Below are positions 45,192 to 55,339 of a stretch of 64,000 bases of DNA, piece by piece. The notes beneath the pieces were generated by a model, which saw only the letters and a list, made by a program, of their open reading frames with translations, had not been told where the DNA came from and did no database searches. Location of the stretch: positions 174,354,310-174,418,309 of the forward strand of contig CP136064.1 in NCBI GenBank assembly GCA_032622095.1, in the 5' to 3' direction. Origin of the DNA: Siphonodentalium dalli. Lineage: Eukaryota > Mollusca > Scaphopoda > Gadilida > Siphonodentaliidae. How positions within the stretch are numbered: the first letter of the stretch is position 1; the number at the start of each line of letters is the position of its first letter. Made by a program: the position numbers and the translations under genes.

Positions 45192-46181
45192 GGCGGACTG
45201 GCCGATCGGGAGACCGGGAAATTTCCCGATGGGCCGGAGGCCGGAAAAATTCTGATTCCACGTGATTTTCTATTAAGCGAGAATCCGAGGGTTTTACGGT
45301 TGGTGGGGGGGGGGGGGGTATATGTGGTTGGGCCGCCCAACCACAACTTGGGCCGCAAATGAAACCGACGTGGGCCGCCACATGTGTTGTTTAACCAGCC
45401 GTGTATCCAATAAGATGGTACTCTTCTCACATAAATTCATGAGGGCAGAGGCGGACTGCATGGCCGATCGGGAGACCGGGAAAATTCTGGACGTGGGCCG
45501 CCACATGTGTTGTTTAACCAGCCGAATTGGCTAATCGTAATTTTGATATTAAATGAACTTGTCGGCATCATATAACACCACGTAAAGACCCCATTAATCT
45601 CGAGATTTTAACGGTAACTCCCAGCTGTAAATCCCAAAAAAAATTCTTACGCACCCCTCCCCCAATTGAAATTTACAAGATAATAGGAACGCTTCAGCTG
45701 ATGCCAGTCTAGTTTATCGGATTCGAGATTTTCTTGTATAGTTTTCAAAATGTTCTCACCCCGGGCCGAACAACCATGAACAGCCCGGTGTGTCCTGGTC
45801 TCTTGTCCGTAGCCGTGTGCATTTGTCTGGAGTTAGACCGCTAGATGTTAGATTTTATGCAATTTTTCAGGTAAAAATATCTGAATGGTCTCATACCGGG
45901 AATATATAGAACCATGGTTTATGAATATATAGGATATTAGACCGGAGGTGCAAATGGAATTATGCAAAAACATGTATTTGGTCTGCATCTGATTCAAGGG
46001 GGGGGGGGGGCAAATGGAATTATGCAAAAATATGTATTTGGTCTGATTCTGATTCAAGGGGGGGGGGGGGGGTGCAGTTGGAATTTTCCAAGGTGAACTG
46101 TGGACGCCCCCCCCCCCCCAAACAGATGGGCCGGTATTATATTAATTTCCCGGGCCGGTTTCTTGGCCCAGTCCGCCTCTG
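45192..46181. mobile_element. Insertion in the right foldback arm, hAT-like ends
   Basis: At 45192 a foldback unit ('tttctaggtggtatttgggg') switches into CGGACTGGCCGATCGGGAGA, and at 46181 CCGCCTCTG gives way to the next unit (CACCCACCC). CAGAGGCGGACTG occurs at 45446-45458 and inverted at 46169-46181, as at ends of hAT-like elements. The interior repeats 'gtgggccgccacatgtgttg' twice (about 45370 and 45491) and a dimer of about 66 bp ('ggaattatgcaaaaa...ggtctg...gattcaagggg', 45955-46070). Confidence 0.55.
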
Positions 46182-46849
46182 CACCCACCCATGCCATCAA
46201 ATCGGTCGAAATCCTTACCGTTCTCGATAATGGTCCATACCCCATTTTCACCCCCTCGGGGGTGATGGGTCGGGTGTTTCTAGGTGGTATTTGGGGCGGG
46301 CCACCCACCCATGCCGTCAAATCGGTCGAAATCCTTTCCGTTCTCGAAAATGGTCCATACCCCATTTTCACCCCCTCGGGGTGGCACCCCCCGGGGGTGA
46401 TGGGTGGGGGTTGGGGTGTTTCTAGGTGGTATTTGGGGCAGGCCACCCACCCATGCCGTCAAATTTGTCAAAATCCTTACCGTTCTCGAAAATGGTCCAT
46501 ACCCCATTTTCACCCCCTTGGGGTGGCACCCCCCGGGGGTGATGTGTGGGGGGTCGGGGTGTTTCTAGGTGGTATTTGGGGTGGGCCACCCACCCATGCC
46601 ATCAAATCGGTCGAAATCCTTACCATTCTCGAATATGGTCCATACCCCATTTTCACCCCCTCGGGTGGCACCCCCCGGGGGTGATTGGTGGGGGGGGGGG
46701 GTCGGGGTGTTTCTAGGCGGTGTTTGGGGCGGGCCACCCACCCATGACGTCAAATCGGTCGAAAGCGACATTTTGGAAAATAAGGAATAAGGAATATGGA
46801 ATAAGTTCCAATTGTCATGTTCGTATAGAGTTTTGATTTGACGAACTAG

Positions 46850-47045
46850 TTTCATTGCTTTTCTTTGTATTTCTCTAACACAATGCTTTGATATTTTTGA
46901 TGTGGGCTCCCTGCAGAGTAACAGTATTCGAATTTAGAAGCTTCTGGTGTGGTGAATGAGAAACCTGCAGTAATAAGCCGTAGTTTTTTGTAATAATTTG
47001 AAGGATTAGTTGTTTTAACGGAATTCTGAGGTGGTGCATTCATGT
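46850..47045 (-). pseudogene. LINE reverse-transcriptase C-terminal fragment
   Basis: The minus strand reads NYYKKLRLITAGFSFTTPEA, then HQKYQSIVLEKYKEKQ. This resembles the Jockey-type 'xKLRLITGxxxxTPxxAxxxxxxxxPxxxRxxxLxxKY' segment after the reverse-transcriptase domain. It abuts the right end of the foldback element. The LINE part on the left side of the foldback is on the opposite strand and from a different region of the protein, so this is not simply the other half of one insertion. Confidence 0.55.
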
Positions 47046-47394
47046 AACCAATATATTTTAGATTATAATTTATATTTATGGCTAATAATATGATCTTGAG
47101 GGCGTTACCATTTCTGATTATGGTTATTATGGGGGCGTCTTCTCTGTGTCCGTCTTAGTGTGGGGCAGACTTCGTATGGGGCCGGCTTTGCGTGGGGCCG
47201 ACTAATTCTCCTGCATTCCTTCTAAAAAGGACGTGTGCTATTTGATCGGTGGCCCGGGGGCGCTGATGACTGTCCCTGGGCTGGTAGATACACTGGTCGT
47301 TGCGTTGTATAAGCCGTCGAATAATTATCTCTCTCAAAACTACTAACAATTTTAACTGGCTATACAAATTTGCTATGGAGGACCAAAATGGTCA
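47046..47394. other. Unassigned GC-richer patch
   Basis: Contains a tandem 'gtggggc(a/c)gact' series near 47158-47205 and an antisense open frame (47155-47367) without a recognisable domain. Confidence 0.3.
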
Positions 47395-47720
47395 TAATTC
47401 TAACTTACTATTTTAACTCTACCATAATATTTTAATTCTAATATTTTAATTCTAACTTAATATTTTAAAATTTAATTCTAATATTGTAATGCTAACTTGA
47501 TATTTTAACTCTAACTTAATATTTTAACTGTAACTTAACATTTCAATTTCAACTCAATATTTTAATTCTTATATTTCAATTTTAATTAAACATTTTAACT
47601 CTGACTTAATATTTAAATTCGAACCTATTGCAACTCCAACTTAATATTTTTATTTCAATATTTTAATTGTAACTTCAAAGTAAAAAGCTAAATACAAATC
47701 TACTACTAAAAGTTATAATG
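47395..47720. repeat. AT-rich minisatellite
   Basis: About fifteen irregular copies of a 20-bp unit close to TAACTTAATATTTTAATTCT. Confidence 0.8.
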
Positions 47721-48200
47721 TTGGAGTTAAAATGTTAGAATTAACAAGACAGTCAATGACTGGGGTCGCTGACCAGTCTGCAAAGACTGATAAGACTGGG
47801 ACTCTGGAGACCACAACAGTCAGAACTTTTCATAATCACTTTAAAAGAAGTAGATCTAAACAGGATATGTGGCTAGAGAGGCTTCATGTACGTAGATCGG
47901 TAATTATCCACCTTGAAATTACCAACTGTACACTACTGATCACCCCCTCCTCCAGCTCAACAAGTCCCCTCCCAACCGGGCTCCAGACTCCCAAGTCTTA
48001 GGTTGGAATTTCACAACCGACATCTCAAACTTTCTCAATTGTTGGGAATTTCCAATCTCACAAGTGCCTTTTTATAAAACCATTTAGACATGTCTGAAGC
48101 CCAATTATCCATGGACCCAAAACACAATACATGTATGTCAGATTAATCAGTCAGGTAGTTCCAAGGTAGATGTTTAAATGAATTTGGTGTTTCAATGATT
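47721..48200. other. No recognisable gene
   Basis: An open frame at 47732-48001 has no motif. The 'ttggaatttcacaac' and 'gttgggaatttccaatctcac' words resemble 26545-26610, so this is likely a dispersed repeat. Confidence 0.3.
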
Positions 48201-48229
48201 TTATTAGACACAAAAGTGTTAAGTCCCCA

Positions 48230-49552
48230 TAATCCCGTCATTTCTTAACAGGTTGACCTCATGTTAACAAATCTGAATCTCAGTCACTAAAGGATCCTCC
48301 ATACTATATGTAAGCTGAATAGTCCAACCTCTCTTGAGAAGACATTTTAAGAATTACTATAGAGATATACAGTTATGTACCCTGGTCCCACCATATTTAA
48401 CCTGTGACCCCATCTGAATAAATTTGAATCCCAGACACCAAAGAACCCTTCATACTAAATATCAGTAAAATAGACCTGATGGTCCTTGTGAAGGAAGCAT
48501 ATTAAAAGGGAAACTGTCCTTACCCCATTAAAAAAAATCTGAATTGCAGTCAAACAAGAACTAAATAAGCCAACTAGTTCTTGGCTCTTGCAAACATATT
48601 TTAAGAATTACTATGTGGTGAAATAGTTATGTCTCTGGGTCTGCCCTTATTCGACTTTTAGATCCCATTTTCACAAATTTCATACCAAATATAAGCAAAA
48701 TAGGCCATTTGATTCTTGCATAGAAGACATATCATGAATTACTATGGAGAGAAAGAGTAATGTAGCTGGCCTTGCACCTACTTGACCTGGTGACGCTGAT
48801 TAAACAAATCAGAATCACAATCACCAAAAGAGCCTCAATATTAAATATGAGCTAAATAGAGCTGGTGGTTCTTTCAAAGAACACTTTTCAAGTTTGCCAA
48901 ATATGTTCTAGTGAAGTGGTGGATGTGGAAGTGTTAAATGTCCCGTTGAAAGATGTGAACAATACATATGATAGATTGTTGTTGTAATTGGGAATTAATG
49001 ACCTCTAGCAGATCTCCAGGGAATGTTTATAAAAATGTCGGATTTCATTTGACATGTGTAGGCATAGTCCGCATACAGTTAGAGCCAAAGTAAATGCTTC
49101 TTATTAATGATTATCTGTCAAGAATTTGAGTAAATATTATTTTTGGAACCAGGGTGGCAGAAGCAGTGAAGTTGAGTAAAGGGCCAGGGGGTACAATATA
49201 TATATATATATATATATATATCCCAGTCACCCAAGGTTCCTTCATACCAAATATGAACCCATTTGGCCTGATGGTATTTGAGAAGATGTTTAAAAGAATT
49301 ACTATGGAGGGAAAGAGTTATGGCCCTGGCTTCGCAACTATTTGACCCAGTGACCTCATTTGAACAAATCTGAATGTGAGTCACCTAGGGAACGTCCACA
49401 CCAAATATGAACCCATTCGGTCTTATGGTTCCAGAGGAGAAGAAGTTTAAAGAATTGTTGACGGACGGATGGATGGACAGACGTGTGGACGGACGACGGA
49501 CGAGGAGTGATGACTATAGCTCCACCAGAGACTTCGTCTCAGGCGAGCTAAA
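48230..49552 (+). repeat. Hairpin-terminated tandem-core repeat (about 190-bp cores)
   Basis: Six or so diverged cores carry 'aacaaatctgaat', 'caccaaatatga', 'agaattactatggaggga' and 'ttatggccctggcttcgcaa'. The 3' end is 'gttgacggacggatggatgg', 'gacggacgacggacgaggag' and a hairpin (TAGCTCCACC...GGCGAGCTA). This ending is the commonest mollusc tandem-core repeat signature. A TA tract interrupts it at 49196-49221. Confidence 0.75.
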
Positions 49553-50590
49553 AAGTTAAAATTGGAATGAACGTAAAACGGATCTCAGAATTGAAGAGTT
49601 AAAATTAAAACAAACATAAACAGATATTGGAATTGTGACCCGATTGGTCCGCGCGCATTCTATAACAATTCTATCGAAAGACGCCGCTGCGATCAGACCG
49701 CGAAAATTGCTGATCTCGCAAGCTTTATGGCCGTCGCTATATTTGTCGTTACGCGATGCGGCGTTTCTGTTGAATCTCATTTGTCCCTTTGAGAATAATG
49801 GTCCCTGTTGACAATAATTTGATGGTTATTTTTAAATGACCATCAATAATATAAGGGGGATTTGAGACAGGAACATAATAATAATAATTCTAATATAATA
49901 AATAATTATGTTCAGATGCCTTTGTATTTCAAGCCAATATATATGGTAGTAAAATGTTCGATTATCTGTTTCCAAAGCATATGCTGAATATATTTCGCTT
50001 ATATAATACCGAAATGGGTCGACAAGTATTAGATCATGTCATGAACTTCTACTTTATGCACGTACAGATTATATTACACCCGTTTAAAATATATGGGAAC
50101 GTTTTGATGTTCTGACGGGGAACTTTATAGCATTCAACATACAATGCATGCAGTAAATATATTTTGTTGTTAGTACTTGTTCCTTAATAATCTATCTAAC
50201 AGTAGGGGCCATGGCACCAACTCCATTTTGCATGATTGTTTGCCACGTTTGTGAGTCGATATCGCAATAATCATTGAATTGATTACGCGTAAGAAATTCC
50301 ACGATTGTAAGGGATGCAAATCAGACTTGTCTCAACAAACTGACCTATTCAATTTCATGCATGCAATCTCGAGCTGGAACCTACACTTACTATATGAATA
50401 CCGGTACATAATTATTAATAAAAGGTCGGCCGACCACAGTGTCCCCCGACAACGTGGCAAGTCGATGCCGCTTTGTTAAAGAAATTAGAAAAAATATTGA
50501 AATGTTCTAAGTCGAAAGGGTTAATAATTCCGTAAAAAAAGAATTTTTCCGTCATCTATATACATGTTGCACATCTCAAATCTGTGGGTA
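49553..50590. other. No recognisable feature
   Basis: Unique-looking AT-rich sequence with stops in all frames. Confidence 0.4.
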
Positions 50591-50599
50591 ACAATACTC

Positions 50600-51413
50600 T
50601 GAAGTTTCAAATATCTACGATCAAAACTGAAGGAGGAGTTGATTACACCATGAAGGTACCCTCATACAGAAAATTAAAAAAAAAAAATTCAAAGTCGAAA
50701 GGCCCATAACTCTGGGAAAAATCATTGGATCAAACTCAAATTCGAACTTGACCTGTATTTTGATATGAACGACCCACAAAAAAAGAATTTCCAATTAAAC
50801 AATCCAAACTTGAGTTATCATCCAGAAACCAAAGAAAAAACAAGAAAAATTGAATTTTGTAAGTCGAAAAGCCCATAACCCTGAGAAAAATCATTGGATC
50901 AAACTCAAATTCGAACTTGACCTGTATTTTGATATCAATGACTCACAAAAAAATGGAATTTTCAATTGACCAATCCAAACTTGAGTTATCATCCAGAAAC
51001 CAAAGAAAAAAGAAGAAAATTGAATTTTCTAAGTCGAAAAAAGTCCATAACTCAAGGAAAAATCATCGGATCAAATTCAAATTCGAACTCAACCTGTATC
51101 TTGATGTGGCTGGTCCACATTAAAAAGGTATTTGCAATTAAAGGATCCAAACTTGAGATATCATCCGGAAACCGAAAAAATGAGAAATTTTCTAAGTGAA
51201 AAAAAGGGAAATAACTCCATAAAAGAACACCGGATCAAACCCAGAATTGCAGAGCACATGTGTTCTTGGTTGAGACACCTACATACCAAGTTTCAATCAA
51301 ATCGGATGATCATTACTGGAGTTATAACTCCGGACGGATGGACGGACGCACAGACGGAAGGACGGAGCTGATTACAATAGTCCCCCAAAAATAAATTTTA
51401 CGGGGGACAACTA
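50600..51413 (+). repeat. Hairpin-terminated tandem-core repeat (about 155-bp cores)
   Basis: Four cores carry 'cataactc...gaaaaatcattggatcaaactc', 'aaattcgaacttgacctgta' and GAGTTATCATCCAGAAACC. It closes with 'gttataactccggacggatg', GACGGACGCACAGACGG and a hairpin (TCCCCC...GGGGGA). Confidence 0.8.
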
Positions 51414-51744
51414 AGGAACAGGTATTATACCTAAGAAATAATTATTATATTATAGCTGCAATGTTTTTGTCAATGTTATGAACTTCCTTGTCAGAACATG
51501 AACACATTCCCATGATCTCTACGGGCATAGCCAGAGTCGAGATTCATGACATGATCTAGCCAAATATATAACCTCCCTGGTGTCCAATATTGTTTTACAC
51601 AATTTATGCACATCCCTTCATTGCACGTTTAGATGTTGAAATCAATTGGAAACAAGGCATACAGACGATGAGAGTGTAACATTTTTTGGTTAATTATCGA
51701 TACTCCTATAATCTCCACGAAGTCTATACATCCTAACTCTCTGG
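51414..51744. other. No recognisable feature
   Basis: Unassigned. Confidence 0.3.
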
Positions 51745-51748
51745 TTAA

Positions 51749-52111
51749 AGGTACTCAACCCGATTCGATAATCCCCATATAATCAGATTCCAACAACAAC
51801 AACAACAACATTTTAGAAATGCCGCTTCAGTTATCAGTCGATTAATTGCCCAAAAATAATGCTAACCACTGTCAACTATAGTATAAAATTGCCCGGAATG
51901 TGTTATTTATCAACATGTTGTTCGACGAAATTTGGCCTTATTATCAACACAAAGCCTCTTGATTTTAGAGTTATCCGTCTTCATCCGCAATTTGGTCCGA
52001 GACGGTCGGCTCGAAAGTCTCGATGGTGAACAATAATAGATTTCAAAAATCGATATCTAATAACTCTGAGCTTTGATAGGTGGGTTCCTCGACTCGAATC
52101 AAATATTTTTT
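51749..52111. mobile_element. TTAA MITE 'GGTACTCAACCCG' family, 3'-truncated copy
   Basis: Begins AGGTACTCAACCCGATTCG after TTAA (51745-51748) and follows the copy at 31790 in order. It stops at 'gaatcaaatattttt', so the last 50 or so bases and the right TTAA are missing. Unlike the complete copy it has an expanded CAACAA tract. Confidence 0.75.
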
Positions 52112-52339
52112 GTCAGACTGAAACAGTGGTTGATTGGTTTAAACAATATTTATTTTCTCCAAAAATAGATCTAATTGTGAAACATGACACTATAGTATGT
52201 GTATGAACCTGAAGAGAAGAAGTTGATTTGCCAACAAGCCTTATATGCTTATATAGAGCAATCTCCTCATGGTAGATTGGGCTTTATTAATGCGTTTATA
52301 AAATAAATTGGTAGTATCATAATATTTATGTCTAGCCCA
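52112..52339. other. No recognisable feature
   Basis: Unassigned short stretch. Confidence 0.3.
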
Positions 52340-52712
52340 GTTAACCCCAGTGAGCAGTGAGATGGGGAGCTGCACCGAAAAAAATTCGGACAAACCTGGT
52401 TTTCGAACTCGTCCGAGATATTGTTGCAAGAGACTCATATACCAAATATTGTTGAAATCGGTTAATATTTGTGTGAGTTATCGCGCTAACGGTGAAAAAC
52501 AAAAAAAAAAGTCATCAAAGATGGATAACTCTTGTCAAAAAGTTCGGACGTGACCCATTTTCTACAGGCAGTAAATAGTCATTGGGAGCAACTCACATAC
52601 CAAAATATTTTTTTATTCCGTTAACAAATGTCGAAGTTATAAGGCATTCTTTAGGTCCGCTCGCCTGCCAACCGTCCCTCGTCAAACCATAAGTCGAGTT
52701 TTTGAAAAACTC
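52340..52712 (+). repeat. Tandem-core repeat ending in an AGTCGAG hairpin, first copy
   Basis: Cores 'ttcggacaaacctggttttc', 'gagatattgttgcaagagac' and 'gagttatcgcgctaacggtg' are followed by 'tccgctcgcctgccaaccgt' and a perfect hairpin AGTCGAGTTTTTGAAAAACT (continuing CGACT). The same terminal part recurs at 54216-54606. Confidence 0.75.
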
Positions 52713-54606
52713 GACTAAAAACACAGAATATGATAATAAACAAGGGGTACGCATCTAAGATGCTTTTGTCGAGTTTTTTGGCAGTCAAACCAAACTTCTG
52801 CCAATAAGGTGCACAACTCCGGGAAAAAAAGTCGGACGGTGGTATATTATTGCAATAGACATATATACCAAATATCAATTGAATCTGTTAATATTTCATT
52901 GAGTTATCGCACTAACGGTGATAAAATTGTTATTAAAATAGACAAACTAAGACCCATAACTCCGGAAAAATATTCGGACAAACCGGGTTTTCGAACTCGT
53001 CCGAGATATTGTTGCAAGAGACTCATATACCAAATATTGTTTAAATCGGTTAATATTTCATTGAGTTATCGCGCTAACGGTGATAACATTGCTAAAAATA
53101 GACAAACTAAGACCCATAACTCTGTGAAAAAAATTCGGACAAATCTGGTTTTCATACTCATCCGACATATTGTTGCAGGAGACTCATATACCAAATATTG
53201 TTGAAATTGGTTAATATTTCATCGAGTTATCGCGCTAACGGTGATAACATTGCTAACAAGAGCTACGCTGGGCGTGCAATATACGCCCTCTCTTGGGTCG
53301 GCGGAAACTGGTAAAAAAGGGACATAACTCTGGTAAAAATTGGCGGACGGAACTCAAATTTGAACTTGACCTGTGTTTTGGTGGGAGAAAGTAATATACC
53401 AAATTATCATTGAATCCGATAAGCTCTAGTAAAGTTATCATGCGGACAACAAATTTCAGGGATTTTCTAAGTCAAATTACGTCAAATAAGGGGCATAACT
53501 CCGGTGAAAATTGGCGGACGGAACCCAAATTCGAACTTGAGCTGTCTCCTAATAAACCCACATACCAAATTTGATTGAAATCGGTTCACTCTAACTAAAG
53601 TGATCATCCGGACAACAAATTTCATGGATTTTCTAAGTCAAATTACGTCAAAAAAGGGGCCATAACTCTCGCAAAAATTATCGGATTAAAACGAAATTCG
53701 GACTTGAGCTGTATTTCGATATATGTAATCCACAAAAATACGGGTTTTGCGTATAAACATTCCAAAATCGAGTTATCATCCGGAAACCAAAAAACATAAG
53801 AAAAACTGAATTTTCTGAGTCGAAAAAGGGGCATAACTCTGCCAAAAATGGTCGGACAGAACCCAAGTTCGAACTTGACCTGTGTTTTGGTGGGAGAAAG
53901 TAATATAACAAATTTGGATTCATTCCGATAAACTATACTAAAGTTATCATCCGGACAACAAATTTCAAGGATTTTCTAAGTCAAAAAACGTTAAATAAGG
54001 GGCATAACTCCGGTGAAAATTGGCGGGCGGAACCCAAATTCGAACTTGAACTTACTTTTCGGCTAATAAACCCACATACCAAATTTTACTAATTTTGGTT
54101 CACTCTAACTAAAGTTATCATCCGGACAACAGGTTAACGGACGGACGGACGGACGCCCGGACGGACAGACCAATACTATAATACGGCCTTTTTTTCAAAA
54201 GGGCGTATAAAAATAGACAAACTAAGACTCATAACTTCGCGAAAAAAATCCTGGTTTTCGAACTCGTCTGGGATATTGTTGCAAGAGTCTCATATACCAT
54301 ATATTGTTGAAATTGGTTAATATTTGCGTGAGTTATCGCGCTAACGGTGAAAAACTAAAAAAAAGGTCATCAAAGATGGATAACTCTTGTCAAAAAGTTC
54401 GGACGTGACCCATTTTCTACAGGCAGTAAATAGTTATTGTGAGCAACTCACATACCAAAATTTTTTTTAATCCGTTCACAAATGTCAAAGTTATAAGGCA
54501 TTCTTTAGGTCAGACCGCCCGCCCGCCCGAATGCCCGCCAGTATGCCCACCCGCCAACCGTCCCTCGTCAAACCATAAGTCGAGTTTTTGAAAAACTCGA
54601 CTAAAA
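52713..54606 (+). repeat. Same tandem-core repeat, second copy, interrupted by an insertion
   Basis: Cores of about 150 bp are separated by 'attgctaaaaatagacaaac'. The third such junction is occupied by a 952-bp element (53256-54207). The copy ends with the same AGTCGAG hairpin at about 54580-54605, preceded by GCCCGCCCGAATGCCCGCC. Confidence 0.75.
53256..54207 (+). mobile_element. Hairpin-ended tandem-core element inserted in a sister repeat (952 bp)
   Basis: It starts with a hairpin region (CAAGAGCTACGCTGGGCGTG, CAATATACGCCC) and has cores of about 190 bp ('cataactc...gaaaattggcggacgg', 'aaattcgaacttgacctgtg', 'gttatcatccggacaacaaa'). It ends 'taacggacggacggacgg' and CCTTTTTTTCAAAAGGGCGT. 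The flanks match the unoccupied junction at 53091-53101 exactly, with at most a TA or TAA duplication. TATACGCCC occurs inverted near both ends, the asymmetric subterminal repeat seen in Helentron-type elements. Confidence 0.7.
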
Positions 54607-55337
54607 AGCAACAAATTCGCAGTAGAGATAACAAAAGTACATTTGACCCGGAAGTGATTACAACGAATAGTATTTACAAAAATAAGGATTCAGTACTGGA
54701 AATGACTGCGGTTTCTGTATATATTTTATTGTTGAATCTTTCATCAGTTTATCGCTGATTTTCAGCATTTTAATTAGGTCGTCGGCCGTGTTTGCTTGCG
54801 TCATCAAATATTGCATTACAATGTCACAGCCATGCATTGCATCATCTTGCGTTCGTTTGCCGCCGGTCGTGGCAAAAAGATGTTCTTCGATGCTTTTAAC
54901 ATTCATATTTTCTTTCAGTCGTCAGATGGATGGCGCATTTATGATTTTTTATTTCGTCTAACACTGCTAATCCTCACACAGTGGAAATTGACCCACGAAC
55001 CTCATTAATACGTTAAATAAACAATGTATTAGGAAAAACAAAGATTTTAGAAAACTTTCCAGCTTTTTATGCAAATGAATGGAAGCACACTTAGTTATAA
55101 TCACATGGCGATGCGTCGCCGACAGCACTTCGACTTAACCATGGTTATTAGTGTTATAAGCTGGCTGGTGGGACCAAATTTTGTTTCGGCTTAAGCAGGA
55201 ATTTCGACTTATCCACCTTCGACTTAACCGTGATTATTCTATTGGCTTTGCACACAAGCTCAGCCGGGACCAGGCAATGGCTTCGACTTAAGTGGGGTAT
55301 TCAAGTTACTGACATTCGACTTAACAACGTTTGACTG
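54607..55337 (-). mobile_element. Tigger/pogo-like element, internally deleted and 3'-truncated
   Basis: Read on the minus strand it begins at 55337 with CAGTCAAACGTTGTTAAGTC next to TA (55338-55339), the usual pogo/Tigger end and target. The motif TTCGACTTA recurs about six times within the first 225 bases (as subterminal repeats). A transposase-C-terminus-like frame follows at 54658-54915. The middle of the transposase and the far end are missing. The junction at 54606 abuts the hairpin of the neighbouring repeat. Confidence 0.6.
54658..54915 (-). pseudogene. Possible Tigger-type transposase C-terminal fragment
   Basis: From residue MNVKSIEEH the minus-strand frame gives 82 residues; a few more residues upstream (RLKE) follow a stop. 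The DDAMHGCDIVMQYLMTQANT and DDLIKMLKISDKLMKDS segments resemble the helical C-terminus of Tigger/pogo transposases ('A...L...RxYxxQ...D.LL..L..ie'). The assignment is by pattern and by its position behind a Tigger-like end, not by catalytic residues, which are absent. It could alternatively be a fragment of a host exon. Confidence 0.4.
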
Positions 55338-55339
55338 TA

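Larger units (their letters stand above)
43604..46824. mobile_element. Foldback element with inverted tandem-array arms (3.2 kb)
   Basis: The outermost sequence ACGAACATGACAATTGGAAC at the left is inverted at 46805-46824, followed on both sides by 'ttattc...tccttattttc' and GTCGCTTTCGACCGATTTGA. Inside lie tandem units of about 115-150 bp (GAACGGTAAGGATTTCGACC, 'aaataccacctagaaacacc', 'ggggtatggaccatttt'). There are about eight in the left arm (to about 44715) and about five in the right arm (45160-46770), in opposite orientation. Arms of inverted tandem repeats define Foldback-type elements (Drosophila FB, Galileo; sea urchin TU). The right arm is interrupted by a 990-bp insertion. No target duplication was seen. 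Confidence 0.8.
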
